64,000 bases of DNA from Ciona savignyi (Eukaryota; Chordata; Ascidiacea; Phlebobranchia; Cionidae): contig CH003340.1 of assembly GCA_000149265.1 (NCBI GenBank), positions 476,051-540,050 on the forward strand, in the 5' to 3' direction. Positions 30,385 to 40,600 of the stretch are shown here, in pieces. The translations under genes and the position numbers were made by a program. Below the pieces are notes generated by a model. The model saw nothing but the letters and a program-made list of their open reading frames with translations. It did no database searches and was not told the origin of the DNA. The first letter of the stretch is position 1; each line of letters starts with the position of its first letter.

Positions 30385-30488
30385 CGGACTTAGTTTTGAA
30401 CCCATATTGAGCTCGTCTACAATATCGTCTTTTGTATGTGATTTGGTATTTGTATCGGCCACGTTAACTATTCGGGCATACGACCGCA
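30385..30488 (-). repeat. SINE-B copy
   Basis: Reverse copy, box B complement TTTTGAACCC, head complement GTTAACTATTCGGGCATACG. Confidence 0.75.
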
Positions 30489-30654
30489 CGAAAGGCGTTC
30501 TTTTAACATGGGCTATTACAGCGTGTCGCCAATCCGAAATAGCAGTAAATACGGTGTTTGACTTACAGACTTACCTAATATTGCCGCCAAATTAACAGTT
30601 CTTACATTATTTCTTTCTGTATAGTGTACTAGGTGGCAAATAAAATAATAGAGT

Positions 30655-30855
30655 ATAGGGTATTCATGTTTAGCCCAGTGAATTGGATAACTCGATGGGC
30701 GTTGTTAGATTAACTCACGGCCACCGTCGGGTCACCAGAGTCATAGCATAGTGTTGTGCATTATTAAGAAGTTCTGGTAAAGTCCGCGAAGTGCCTTGCC
30801 CAAGAACACAACCAACCAGGCAGACCAGTAATATCTTCGGCTTAGAGGCGATACA
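30655..30855 (-). repeat. SINE-A, degraded
   Basis: Reverse copy, recognisable from GTATTCATGTTTAGCCC, CACCGTCGGGTCACC and GTGCCTTGCCCAAGAACACA. Confidence 0.65.
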
Positions 30856-31095
30856 TTAATCTTTTCGGTATGTAATAAAATATTTTCACCAATCTAGTAT
30901 CTTTTTAAATAACTTGGTATTTATTTCAAAATATACAACCAAGGAACTCACTTAGTACAAAATTTATAGCTGCTACCTTACCAAAAGCTTAGTGTGATGT
31001 CATAATAACGAACTTAGTAAAGTTGGATTTTGTGTAGGGAATTTCCCTTTTGTAGCAACAGTGTGAGCTAAGTTTGAGGCGGGGTTATGATAATT

Positions 31096-31300
31096 TAGTG
31101 ACACCTGCCAGTGTTTACATGTCACTGACAGGTGTCACTAAACTGCCACTAAATTTAGTGACACCTGTCAGTGAATTTAGTGACACCTGTCAGTAATTTA
31201 GTGACACCTGTCAGTGAATTTAGTGACACCTGTCAGTGAATTAGTGACACCTGTCAGTAAATTAGTGACATCTGTCCTGTCAGTGATTTAATGACACCTG
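31096..31300. repeat. Tandem array, about 21-bp unit, left arm
   Basis: Roughly seven copies of a unit like TTTAGTGACACCTGTCAGTG, with 1-2 base drift. The unit contains the near-palindrome TGACACCTGTCA. Confidence 0.9.
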
Positions 31301-32114
31301 CCCGAAAAGTGCTGTCAAAAAAACGTGATGGGAAAGGTGGTGGGATCAAAACGTACCGAGAGCTAGTGGTTGTCTCTTTGGACAACGGACTTTCGGGACA
31401 TTTACTATAAACCCAGTGCTTTAATAAGTCATGTAAAAAGGTTAGTAAAGTCTCTCACTCCATTACATTTAAACCGGAAAACTGGCTTGCCTTACTTAGA
31501 GAAATAGTCTTCATGATGATTAGTGTTCATTTTTAGTTGTGTAATTTCAATTACGCCTGACACTTTACCAGTACCTAAAAAAAAGCAACGAGTAATTTGT
31601 GCTTCTGCATGTATTCTCGTTTGTGATAACTGTAACAAAATGATGACATCCAAATATACGCAAAAATCACAAAAAGCAAGTTTTAGGTCCAGCTTCAGTG
31701 GAGTTCAGCTATGTAACAGGATTCTGAACCTTGTGTACATACGTCATGATTTTTTCTTTTTGTTTCATTTGAAAGCAACCTCGTATCATTTTAAGGCCTA
31801 CTGCTGAAAATACACAAGCTAAATTGTAAACTAGATTAGTAAGGGTACTAGTCAGTCTCAGTATAAATTCTACACAGCCATTACGACAATGTGAATTCGT
31901 ATATTGTACCCATGACAATTCAATCGATTTAATTCCTCAAATAGCTGTAAAATTCGTGATTACAGTTGAAACTAGTGTTAATAACCCAATTAACCGATTT
32001 CTTAATAGATTAATTATATTAAATCGATTGAATAGTAATGGATACAATCTGTAAATTCACATTCTATCCAAAATATGGCAATAGAACTATAAATAAGAAA
32101 GTGACGCATGTAAC

Positions 32115-32878
32115 ACGCCACTATTTTTTAGGCGACATCCCACTTTTTTCGAGGCGACACGCCACTTTTTCAGAGGCGACACGCCACTTTTTTAAAGGCG
32201 GCACCCCATTTTTTTCAGAGGCGACACGCCACTTTTTCAGAGCCGACTCGACACTTTTTCGGAGGCGACACAAACTTTTTTCTGGGCAATAAATACCTCA
32301 CTATGTGTTATAGTTTAGTAAATTTCTTTTATTCTCCTCTTGGTTGGACTTATTGTTATAAGCCTCTAACAAAGTATGGCATTGTACTACTGGAGCTTTT
32401 AAGAGGGACCCTATTTACCACAAACCATTCTTAATATAAAGATTCTTATTACGTGAATTATAGAAAGAAACAGCAATACCGGGACATGTGCCTCTTTTAT
32501 ATAATGATAATAAAGGAGTATTATGTTGTCCAGTAGAATTCAAGGGCATCTATCTGGGTTATTACATTTACCCCTTTAACCAAATTTTGCCTTTACAATT
32601 ATGTATCATAGGGGTGAAAAGTTCTTGCCATGGACAAATAAATATGAAAATTGACTTCAGATTATAAAAAAAGAGTTGCTATCTCGCTCACATTTAATCA
32701 GAAGTCCAACCAAGAGGAGAATAAAAGAAATTTTATAAACTAAAACACATAGTGAGGTATTGCCTAGAAAAAAAGGTTCGTGTCGCCTATGAAAACGTGG
32801 CGTGTCGCCTCTGAAAAAGTGTCGTGTCGCCATTAAAAAAGTGGCGTGTCGCCTCTAAAAAAGTGGCGTGTCAATTAC
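32115..32878. mobile_element. Nested palindromic element with tandem-repeat arms
   Basis: The left arm (32115-32345) contains about seven units like GAGGCGACACGCCACTTTTT, then an arm-specific stretch ending TCTCCTCTTGGTTGGACTT. The right arm (32695-32878) is its reverse complement with about five units. The centre of some 340 bp is unique. It sits inside the 31-35 kb element. The 84-codon frame at 32038-32292 is an artefact of the array. Confidence 0.85.
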
Positions 32879-32933
32879 ATAAAGTAAAATTATACATATG
32901 AACATATAATTTTACTTATTTAGATAAAGCACC

Positions 32934-33560
32934 TTGCCTCAACTGTGGCCATCAGTCTGCAGGGGACCTTTAACTTATTCCCTCCTTTCAGCTAAGATCC
33001 TGCAAATAGACATCTTGCTGTTTTTTTTCTAAAAGATAAGTTGCCCCTAAAAAAAAATTAGGTTTACAATTCTGAAATTAAGGAAGTAAACAAGTATTTG
33101 AATTGAGAAACAACATTGGATGTTGTTGATTTGGGGATCAATTAAGCAAACCGTTTTTGCTTCAATATTCACAAGCTGTGAAAAAATCATTTTAAATTTT
33201 GACATAACTAAGAGAGACATGATCAATGCTTTTAACGAAAAATCACTGCTTTTAAATTTTAAATTCCTCTGAAAAAAAACAAACTGTACACAAATGGACG
33301 AACAAATTCCAGTGGGTTTTGTTCTTATTCCATGTGCTCCCAACCAACATTTTATGATCGAAGAAGGTTGTCTGTAAAGAAAAAAGTAAATGTTGATAAA
33401 TATTGTTTTAACTAACAAAACTTTTTCAGTAATATGCTTTTTAAGGAAAACATGATCACCAGAAAGAATTGCATTTACCAAAAAACATGGTAAAATCACT
33501 ATTGGTTTATGATGTGCCAATACAGCCAATGTATATTCAATCACCTCAATGAAATACAAA
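32934..33560 (-). pseudogene. Decayed Ulp1/SENP-type cysteine protease (C48-like), transposon-associated
   Basis: Read on the minus strand the segment keeps the order of a Ulp1 catalytic core. It has a hydrophobic block (IVILPCFLVNAILSGDHVFL, 33430-33530), then KTHWNLF with the catalytic-type His-Trp, then VNIEAKTVCLIDPQ with the catalytic-type Asp, and finally PLQTDGHS followed by TGA (32939-32941) and Gly. The TGA stands exactly where the nucleophile Cys of a QTDGxSCG motif is expected. Pieces are separated by intron-like stretches with weak signals, and another in-frame TAA precedes the last motif. The C48 fold is inferred from motif order only. Ulp1-like proteases are known passengers of several DNA transposon groups. 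It is broken and unlikely to be active. Confidence 0.6.
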
Positions 33561-34107
33561 ACCAGTTGGCAGTTATAGTAAGGGTATGAGATTTACTTAC
33601 TTAATAATTACAATTTATATAATAACTAAAGACCTAAACAATGTTTATTTCCTTATTCTGGTCGGGAAAGTAGATTAGTAGAATTGCGTTAGAACTAATG
33701 GCATTTGTATCCCTACCCAGCCGGTATACATACCACACATCTGCAACAAGGAACTAAATTATTAACCAATTAAAGGAGCTCTTTCTGAGTAGACACTTTT
33801 CAGCCTTAGCAACAATCACATGATGGCTTTTCTGCTTTCACAACTACAAAACATTGTTAAAGAACCAATAAACGGATCAAATAGATACAAAAATGGGTAT
33901 AAACAAAGGTGATCTGAACACACTACTACTGACTTTAACAAATTCTTTTTTGTATGGTATAAAAACAAATATAAACAACATTGTTATAACCATTAATTCA
34001 TATATATAATATAGCCTAAAAATTTTTAAAAAAGTTTCCCAGAGTAAATTTCAGTATAGATGACATTTTTGGTCCTTCATTTACACATAAAATATTTAAT
34101 TAATAGA

Positions 34108-34270
34108 TCCAGGAATACCCATAGCGGTCAAGCATTTAGTCAGCTTCCTTCAGGACACATGCCGATTTGACTGCTCTATCCCGGATCCATGTCAGCCCTG
34201 GCCGGCGGCCGCTGGAGTAATGGGCCTTCCATCGCCTAAATTCCTGGTCCCGGTAGCTACTGTGGACCTG
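34108..34270. other. GC-rich patch of unknown nature
   Basis: About 160 bp of clearly higher GC (for example CCCTGGCCGGCGGCCGCTGG) inside very AT-rich DNA. On the minus strand one frame is open for about 40 codons and then stops. No tRNA, rRNA or snRNA is recognised. Confidence 0.45.
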
Positions 34271-34904
34271 CCCATATTAATGTAATGTAGTGTCTGAATG
34301 TTCAACAACACACCAAGGACTTAATTTATCCTTACAAGTTGACACCAGAGTAAATGTACTCCTTCTTGGTAATAAGGTGAAAGTGACATGGTGGATCACA
34401 GCCCGATGATTCACTGCAAACCACAATGGTTGGTGCTTTGCAGTTTATGGGGACAAGTGAGACACACTATGTCTAGTTTAAAAGAATACTTAGAACTTAA
34501 TTATTTGGAGCGATTAGTAAAACATCATACACATACTGCTAATATGTATAATCCACCTCCTTTTGCAAATCTAATAAATTTCTTTCTTTATATACAAAAA
34601 ATGATATTAAAACTTATTAAGTAAGTTAATGGTATAAGTTATATTCTTTTTCCATTTCGCTTTTCTTTCCCTTTCAAGCTATTGCAGACTGCAGTGTTAT
34701 GATAACGGACTAGTCTTCTCTGCGACTGGTTTCGATTTAGAAACATTTAGGTCCGTCGCGCTACTGACGAGCTAATCGGCCGTACATTATTGGAAAAGCA
34801 CAAAAAAACATACTGACTTAAAACAAAACCTCCATAATAAGCTAAAATGATCTAACCAATTGCCAAACTTATTTTGCTGTCCATTAATAGCTTCTGAAAC
34901 TGAG

Positions 34905-35075
34905 CACTGACAGCCGCGATTTTACTGACACCCAGATTTACTGACACCCAAATTCACTGACACCCAGATTTTTCCGGCAGGTGGCGCTAAAGCAGGTGTC
35001 ATCTGTCAGTAAATTTGGTGACAGTCAAGGGTGTCAGTGACAGATGTCACCGATACTGACAGGTGGCACTAAAAA
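34905..35075. repeat. Right-arm array of the 4-kb element
   Basis: Units such as ACTGACACCCAGATTT (three copies) and CAGGTGTCATCTGTCAGTAA in mixed orientation, related to the left array but more diverged. Confidence 0.8.
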
Positions 35076-35251
35076 ATTTTAACCCCTGTTGCTAAGTTTT
35101 GTAAACCAAGCGCTGGAAAGTTAAAACTTCCGTGAGCAGTGTACAGTATAAGATATTCATGTTTTATTCTCGTTAATGAAAAATGCAAGGGGTGTTATCA
35201 ACTTATAATACTGGTAATCGTAAGATTAACTTGCGAATACGTAAAGAAGCG

Positions 35252-35462
35252 GCCCAACACTAAAAGGGGGGAAAGAGGGAAAGAAGGAATCTTCTCAGTA
35301 AAACTATGTAAACTGATTTTAACCATGCCCTAAACGCCAATCTTAAACCCAGAAATAACCCTATTTTCAACCCCAAATTTTTAACTCTAAAATTAACTCT
35401 AGGTCCACAATTTACAGTTTAGTGCTCAGTTCTCCTTCCCCTTTCTCTTTTTGGTTTTCTCC
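35252..35462 (+). mobile_element. MITE-E copy with clean 9-bp target duplication
   Basis: Flanked by identical AAAGAAGCG at 35243-35251 and 35463-35471. This shows the family makes 9-bp duplications. Confidence 0.85.
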
Positions 35463-35703
35463 AAAGAAGCGTTTTCTTACAGGGCTAACCGGCAAATACT
35501 CGCACCCAGCGTCAAAATACTTCAAAGTGCTATTACCAGTTTATTGCATTGAAGTACTATTAAGAGTCATGAGTATGCAATGTAGTATTAACACCAAAAG
35601 GAGCTCCGATCACATCTGGGTCATGGACATCTAGTTTAAGAGTCTTAAGTAATATGACCAAATTTGTTTATGACGCATGTAGTGAGTCTTCACTAATTTT
35701 TCG

Positions 35704-35906
35704 GGACATTGGGGTAGGTCGACATATTATTCTGCGGGACAGTGGGTTAAGGGTGTTGTCGTCATTAAACGAGCGCGGCGGGGTAAAGGTATATCATAAA
35801 GGGGGGCTTTATCATGATATATCCTTACCCCATCCCACTCACATTAGTGACGAAGTAACCTGTCCAATGATATATGTGTTATCTCGACCCACTATCCAGC
35901 AGATGA
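35704..35906. repeat. Imperfect palindrome, probable MITE remnant
   Basis: GGGGTAAAGGTATATCATAA and its complement-like TATATCCTTACCCC face each other around a GGGGGG core. Outer arms share GTGGGTYGAGAT-type sequence. The open frame 35654-35980 runs through it and has no other support. Confidence 0.5.
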
Positions 35907-35999
35907 GTGGATTCCATATAGTGGTAAAGCCATTGTATTGTCATTGTACATTTTTAGTTCAATTTACTGTGGTAGATTAAACTAGTTTATTAGTTTAGT

Positions 36000-36160
36000 T
36001 TATTCATTTTTTGCCCCAGTTTTTTAAAAATGGCAAACGAATATAATCTCGACACAGGAACGGGAAAAGACGGCAAAACGAACAGTCGTTAAAACACGTC
36101 AATAAAACAAAAAAGGATATAATGTAATAAATATAGCGGACGCGGCCGCCAAACCTATGC
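36000..36160 (-). repeat. Repeat-D copy
   Basis: Reverse orientation: TAGTTTAGTTTATTC at left, GCGGACGCGGCCGCCAAACC at right. Lies upstream of PIGL. Confidence 0.7.
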
Positions 36161-36476
36161 AAAAGAACAAATCCAAATTTAATTAGGATTAAACGATATA
36201 AAGCCCTGAAGAAAAGTGTGCGGTAAAGCGCGACCAGTACTGAGGGGGAGCCGGCTTTAGGAGAAGGTGTGGCCCGAAAGCGTGGACCAGAGTGGAAAAA
36301 GAAAAACCCCCTAAAATGAAATTCAGAAGCGGGCCAACACTAGTGAAAAATATTTACCAAAATTGATTGTCATGTTTTGATACACCGGAAATACCGCATG
36401 TGGTAGATTATTTGGTTATAAAATAATAGTTATTATATTTTATAGGCATTTAGATTCAATACAACATTTATATTAA

Positions 36477-37238
36477 ATGTTTTTTGTCCTTTTCTGTACC
36501 GTAATTTGTACGGTGTTGATAATTTCTCATGTTATACTTGAAAAGGTATGTTCTACCCAAAAGGATAGCTGCATTTTTAACCTATCACCAAATGACAGTG
36601 CAATATTTGTCATTAGCCATCCAGATGATGAAAGTCTCTTTTTTGCTCCCACCATTCTTGCACTGCAAGAAAGAAAAGTAAATGTGCATGTTTTGTGTTT
36701 ATCCACTGGCAACTACTATGGAAAAGGAGTGGTCAGATCTAAGGAATTTCACCAAAGCTGTGCCAAACTTGGATTGGAACAAAGTAACGTGTATTGCTTG
36801 AATGATTTCGAAGATGGGCCAAATGAAGAATGGAATCCAAAACTTGTCTCAAAAACCCTTAAGATCTATTTACAGAAAACAAGATCGAAATGTTTATTTA
36901 CTTTTGACCAACATGGCATTTCTGGACACCCTAATCATATCGCTCTTAACACTGCTGTGAAGTTTATGATAAGACAAGAAATCAACCATTCTGTGGACTT
37001 TTATGAACTACAAACAGTTCCACTGTATAGAAAGTACATTCAAATCATTGATATAATTCCAACTCTATTTACAGCACAGCCATCTCATACTATTGTAGCA
37101 TCCTCATACAATGAATATTTAAAATCAATCTCATCAATGCTGTGCCATGAATCCCAGTTAGTTTGGTTCCGTTGGTTAGTTGTACTGTTTTCACGAAATA
37201 TGTGGTTAAACACCTGGTCTCCTATAAAAGGAAATTAA
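36477..37238 (+). CDS. PIGL: PIGL, N-acetylglucosaminyl-phosphatidylinositol de-N-acetylase
   Basis: Second step of GPI-anchor synthesis: deacetylates GlcNAc-PI on the cytosolic face of the ER. 253 aa in one exon, matching the usual length of about 250. An N-terminal membrane segment (residues 2-20, FFVLFCTVICTVLIISHVI) is followed by the metal-binding motif ISHPDDESLFF (His48, Asp50, Asp51), SKEFHQSCAKLGL, and the second family motif FDQHGISGHPNHIAL. All key residues of the LmbE-like fold are present. The gene ends 435 bp before the TSC1 ATG on the same strand. Absence of introns contrasts with vertebrate PIGL and with TSC1 next to it. The intact motifs argue against a dead retrocopy. Confidence 0.95.
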   Translation: MFFVLFCTVICTVLIISHVILEKVCSTQKDSCIFNLSPNDSAIFVISHPDDESLFFAPTILALQERKVNVHVLCLSTGNYYGKGVVRSKEFHQSCAKLGLEQSNVYCLNDFEDGPNEEWNPKLVSKTLKIYLQKTRSKCLFTFDQHGISGHPNHIALNTAVKFMIRQEINHSVDFYELQTVPLYRKYIQIIDIIPTLFTAQPSHTIVASSYNEYLKSISSMLCHESQLVWFRWLVVLFSRNMWLNTWSPIKGN

Positions 37239-37350
37239 AAGTTTATAGCCTAGCATTTATGTGGTGTTTGAAACTTATGTTTCATGCTGTTTATAAGTAG
37301 GGCCCACCATATTTATTAAGGATGTTCTGGTAACTTACTTTTATATACTT

Positions 37351-37575
37351 CCTAGATCGGGGCGACACATGGCATGCGGGATGGGTCCAGCCCGTGAAGG
37401 GATTTTGACCGGCCGTAGACTTTTTCGAATCATATTCTGTAATGTGGCCCTTGGATTAGTGAATAAATATATGGTTAAGATATTAAATACTATTCATGTA
37501 ATAATCCGGCTTACCAAAGACTTCATTTTCCCACATCTGGCCCACCGACAAGAGAAGTTACCCGACCCCGATCTA
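37351..37575. mobile_element. Short inverted-terminal element between PIGL and TSC1
   Basis: Ends CTAGATCGGGGCGACAC and its complement GTTACCCGACCCCGATCTAG. The interior shares GATATTAAATACTATTCATG and CCCACATCTGGCCC with the element at 52247, so the two belong to one family despite different tips. Confidence 0.75.
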
Positions 37576-37672
37576 GAATATATATATTATATATGCAACA
37601 GTTATTTACCAAATTCAACATTTTATATTTTTATAGCACATTTTTGTAGGTCAGTAGTTTTCTTCTCTGACC

Positions 37673-40600
37673 ATGGCAACTTCTTCTATTGGCCACATGG
37701 ACATGGCGGAAATTTACCATCTCCTTGATTCCACTGACCTAAGTGTGCTGGAAGAGACCACTGCCTTGGTGCGCGATAATCTTGGATCCGTACAAGAACC
37801 CTGGCTTCTGCACGGCCTTGTAGATTACTTCATGCAGTCAGGAAACATAATAGCCAGAAACTTGTTGTGCATGGTTCGGCAGCATCAGCACAAGGTAAAC
37901 TTAGTTGTCATTGCATTTATACTATAGTAGTTTATTTTAATCAAAACATTACGTAGAAATGCATTTTAAGCTGCAATCACCATTTACCAGTACATGATCT
38001 GTACTCTTAAAGACCTACTATTACCATTTGACACAGGCCTACCCTTGTATTCATACTATAGTAGTTTATTTTAATCAAAACATTACCTATAGGAATGTAT
38101 TTTAAGCTGCAATTATCAGTACATGATCTGTACTCTTAAAGTACATTTGCTTTCATATTTTAGTGGTTTATAATCAACTCATTACTTAAAGAAATACATT
38201 TAAAGCTTTTAGAAATTATAGTGTTTCCAATTTTTTTATAAACCATTATTTTTTCAATTTTTATTTATTTATTTTTTATTTGGGTTTAGCAGCCACGTCT
38301 AATTATACCGAAATTTAAATGTTTTCTTTTTAGACGTGTTCCAACGACTGTCATTTTGCCGTTTTTTCCCGTTTTCCCAATTTTTATCAATATCCCTGCT
38401 TCATGTTTTCATTGTGGAAACAAAAAATAAACTACTTAACTACTAGATCTTTACTTTTAAAGTATCTAGTATGCCATTTGTCATTTTTGCTATATGTAGA
38501 GTTTTATTCATAAAGTTATTTTTGTTTCTTTCAGATTTTAATGAACAAAGTGGATGATTATCTGCAAAAAGTTAACACTCGCTTTAAAGCACTGTGTCTG
38601 TTCGGTCATATTGTTCGAAATGAACCAATTTGGACGCATCTTATAATATCAACACGACCCTTTCAAACTGTATTAAAATGTTTACAGGTACCGTATATTG
38701 ATTTTACAGTTCGACCGAATATTGATGTTGTGGTTGTGATATATTTCAGTACAGGTCTAAATCAGTGAGTGATTATAAAGTTGGTCCCTTCTACATTCAC
38801 TATTATAATTTGCAGAAAAATCTGCTATTATAACACACTTTAATAATAAATAATAGGCTAATCATTTTTGTTAAAATGTTACAAATACATACCGCTACCC
38901 ATGATCAAAAATATACAACTCCTTGCAGTATAAACAGAATTCTAAAAAAAGGACATTCTGTAGTATATAATGTTATTTTTTTGGTTTCAGGTGGACACTG
39001 ATTTACCTACGATCACTTCTGCACTTTACATAATGGCTACACTGCTGCCGAAAGTTGCAAGCCAAGTTTGTAATTACCTCCCAACTTTGTTCAGTATTTA
39101 TGTGCGACTTGTGTCATGGCATACTATCAAACCAGGTTAAGATTTTTTTGTATTTTGTTTCAAATGTTTCTTCCCCTCTGTCTGCTTAACCTAATCTTCA
39201 TTTGCAACTTACTGTATTGTCACCATGTCAATACTGATGTTCTTGTTGATCATAGTTCGACAAAAATTGTGTTATTGCCTGTCTTATATATACAATATGC
39301 ATACAGTATGTTGTGGAGTAAAGTTTCTTGAGAAGTATGCAAATTTTATTTGTTAATATTTAATGAAATTCGTAGAAATTGCATGTTGCTTCAGGCCAGA
39401 ATATATATAAAGAATAGTTAGGATATATTTATTTTTATCCCCGTGAATACAAAATCCAAGTGGGTTAACACACAAGCAATCAGCAGATAACCTCGCGCCC
39501 ACCGTAGGGTTCCTGGAGCTATTCCAGTGTGTTGTATATAATTTAGCCGTTCCTTCTATTTGCTAGAACCGTTCTATTTTGGTAGAACCAATTTTGGTTA
39601 TAGGTACTTCTTGTTATGTGCTTTGCCGAAAGACACAACCAACCAGTTTCGCACCTGCAACCCTTCGGCTAAAAGGCGACGCACCAAGCCACCATACTAA
39701 TCTGTTGGACTACAATAAACCATCAATACGGTGACTTGCGAGCTGGTGATGACCCACATAGGTCTCCTAAATTCTTAGTTTCGAACTGTATGGACTTATG
39801 ATAGGATTAAATACTAATGCTCAACCCATTAAGTTGGGATTTCTTTTATTATTTCTAGCTGGAGCCAATGAAGCAAATCTAATACATCTACATACATCTG
39901 TCTATGCGCTGTTCCTTTGTCTATATGGGATGTTTCCTTGTTCCTTTACCAGGTTCCTTCAGCAACATTTCCAACCACACAACACAACCTCAAATAAAGG
40001 TATTGAGTAGTAAAATTATTTGTTGTAATATTCTGTATATAGTCCTAATAATTCTATATAAGATTGTTTTTTTTTTGGATTATTCTACACCTCATCCTAA
40101 TTCTATATAAAATTATTTTTTGTAATATTCTATACCTAATGTAATATTTTATAACTGATTTATAAATGTAATATTCTCTACCCCATAGTACTTAAGTAAT
40201 TTTTATATTCTTTGATTTTAATTGCATTACCTGTAACATCAAATGGAAGGTAAAATCTTGTTACAAGCTATGTTGTTGTATTCTTAAACAGTTTAGCATT
40301 GATTATACTATTAAACTTCCCTTTGATGCTGTATGCAAATTAGTAAGCTGCATGCAAACTGGAAGTGTGTCGCTTTGAAATCATTGCATACAAAGCCTAC
40401 AAGATTTTACCATGTTTTAACATTCAAGTGTTCTGTAAATTTGGATTCAATATTAAAGGATTTGATATTTCAATATTAAATTGATTGGATTCGAAATAAC
40501 ACGCTTCGATTTTTTGATTTTAAATTGATTGGATTCGATATTAAACTGATGTACCTCCACAGGCACTAGTGAGAAGGAAAGGGCAAGAATATTCGAAAAC

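Larger units (their letters stand above)
29876..31052. other. Second Id-like gene 3' region and intergenic gap
   Basis: AATAAA-type signals occur near 30121 and 30271. It holds a SINE-B and a degraded SINE-A copy. No gene seen. Confidence 0.6.
31053..35095. mobile_element. Large inverted-repeat (foldback-like) element, about 4 kb
   Basis: Both ends start with TAGCAACAG-type sequence in opposite orientations and lead into arrays of a TGACACCTGTCAGT motif (31096-31300 and, diverged and partly reversed, 34905-35075). Between them lie a second palindromic element, a broken Ulp1-like protease frame on the minus strand, and otherwise AT-rich sequence. Long inverted ends built from short tandem repeats are typical of foldback-type DNA transposons. 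The exact ends and target duplication are not clear. Confidence 0.6.

Noticed and set aside
31096..31300. CRISPR-like array
   Set aside because: Units are contiguous without unique spacers and lie in a eukaryotic transposon arm.
32038..32292. 84-codon frame with repeated HFF/F..ATRHFF blocks
   Set aside because: Pure translation of the 22-bp tandem array of the nested palindrome.
35654..35980. 108-codon plus frame
   Set aside because: Runs through an imperfect palindrome with no domain or splice support.
36020..36476. Possible 5' exon for PIGL
   Set aside because: The ATG at 36477 already gives the full family length with an N-terminal membrane segment; upstream is repeat-D and AT-rich DNA.
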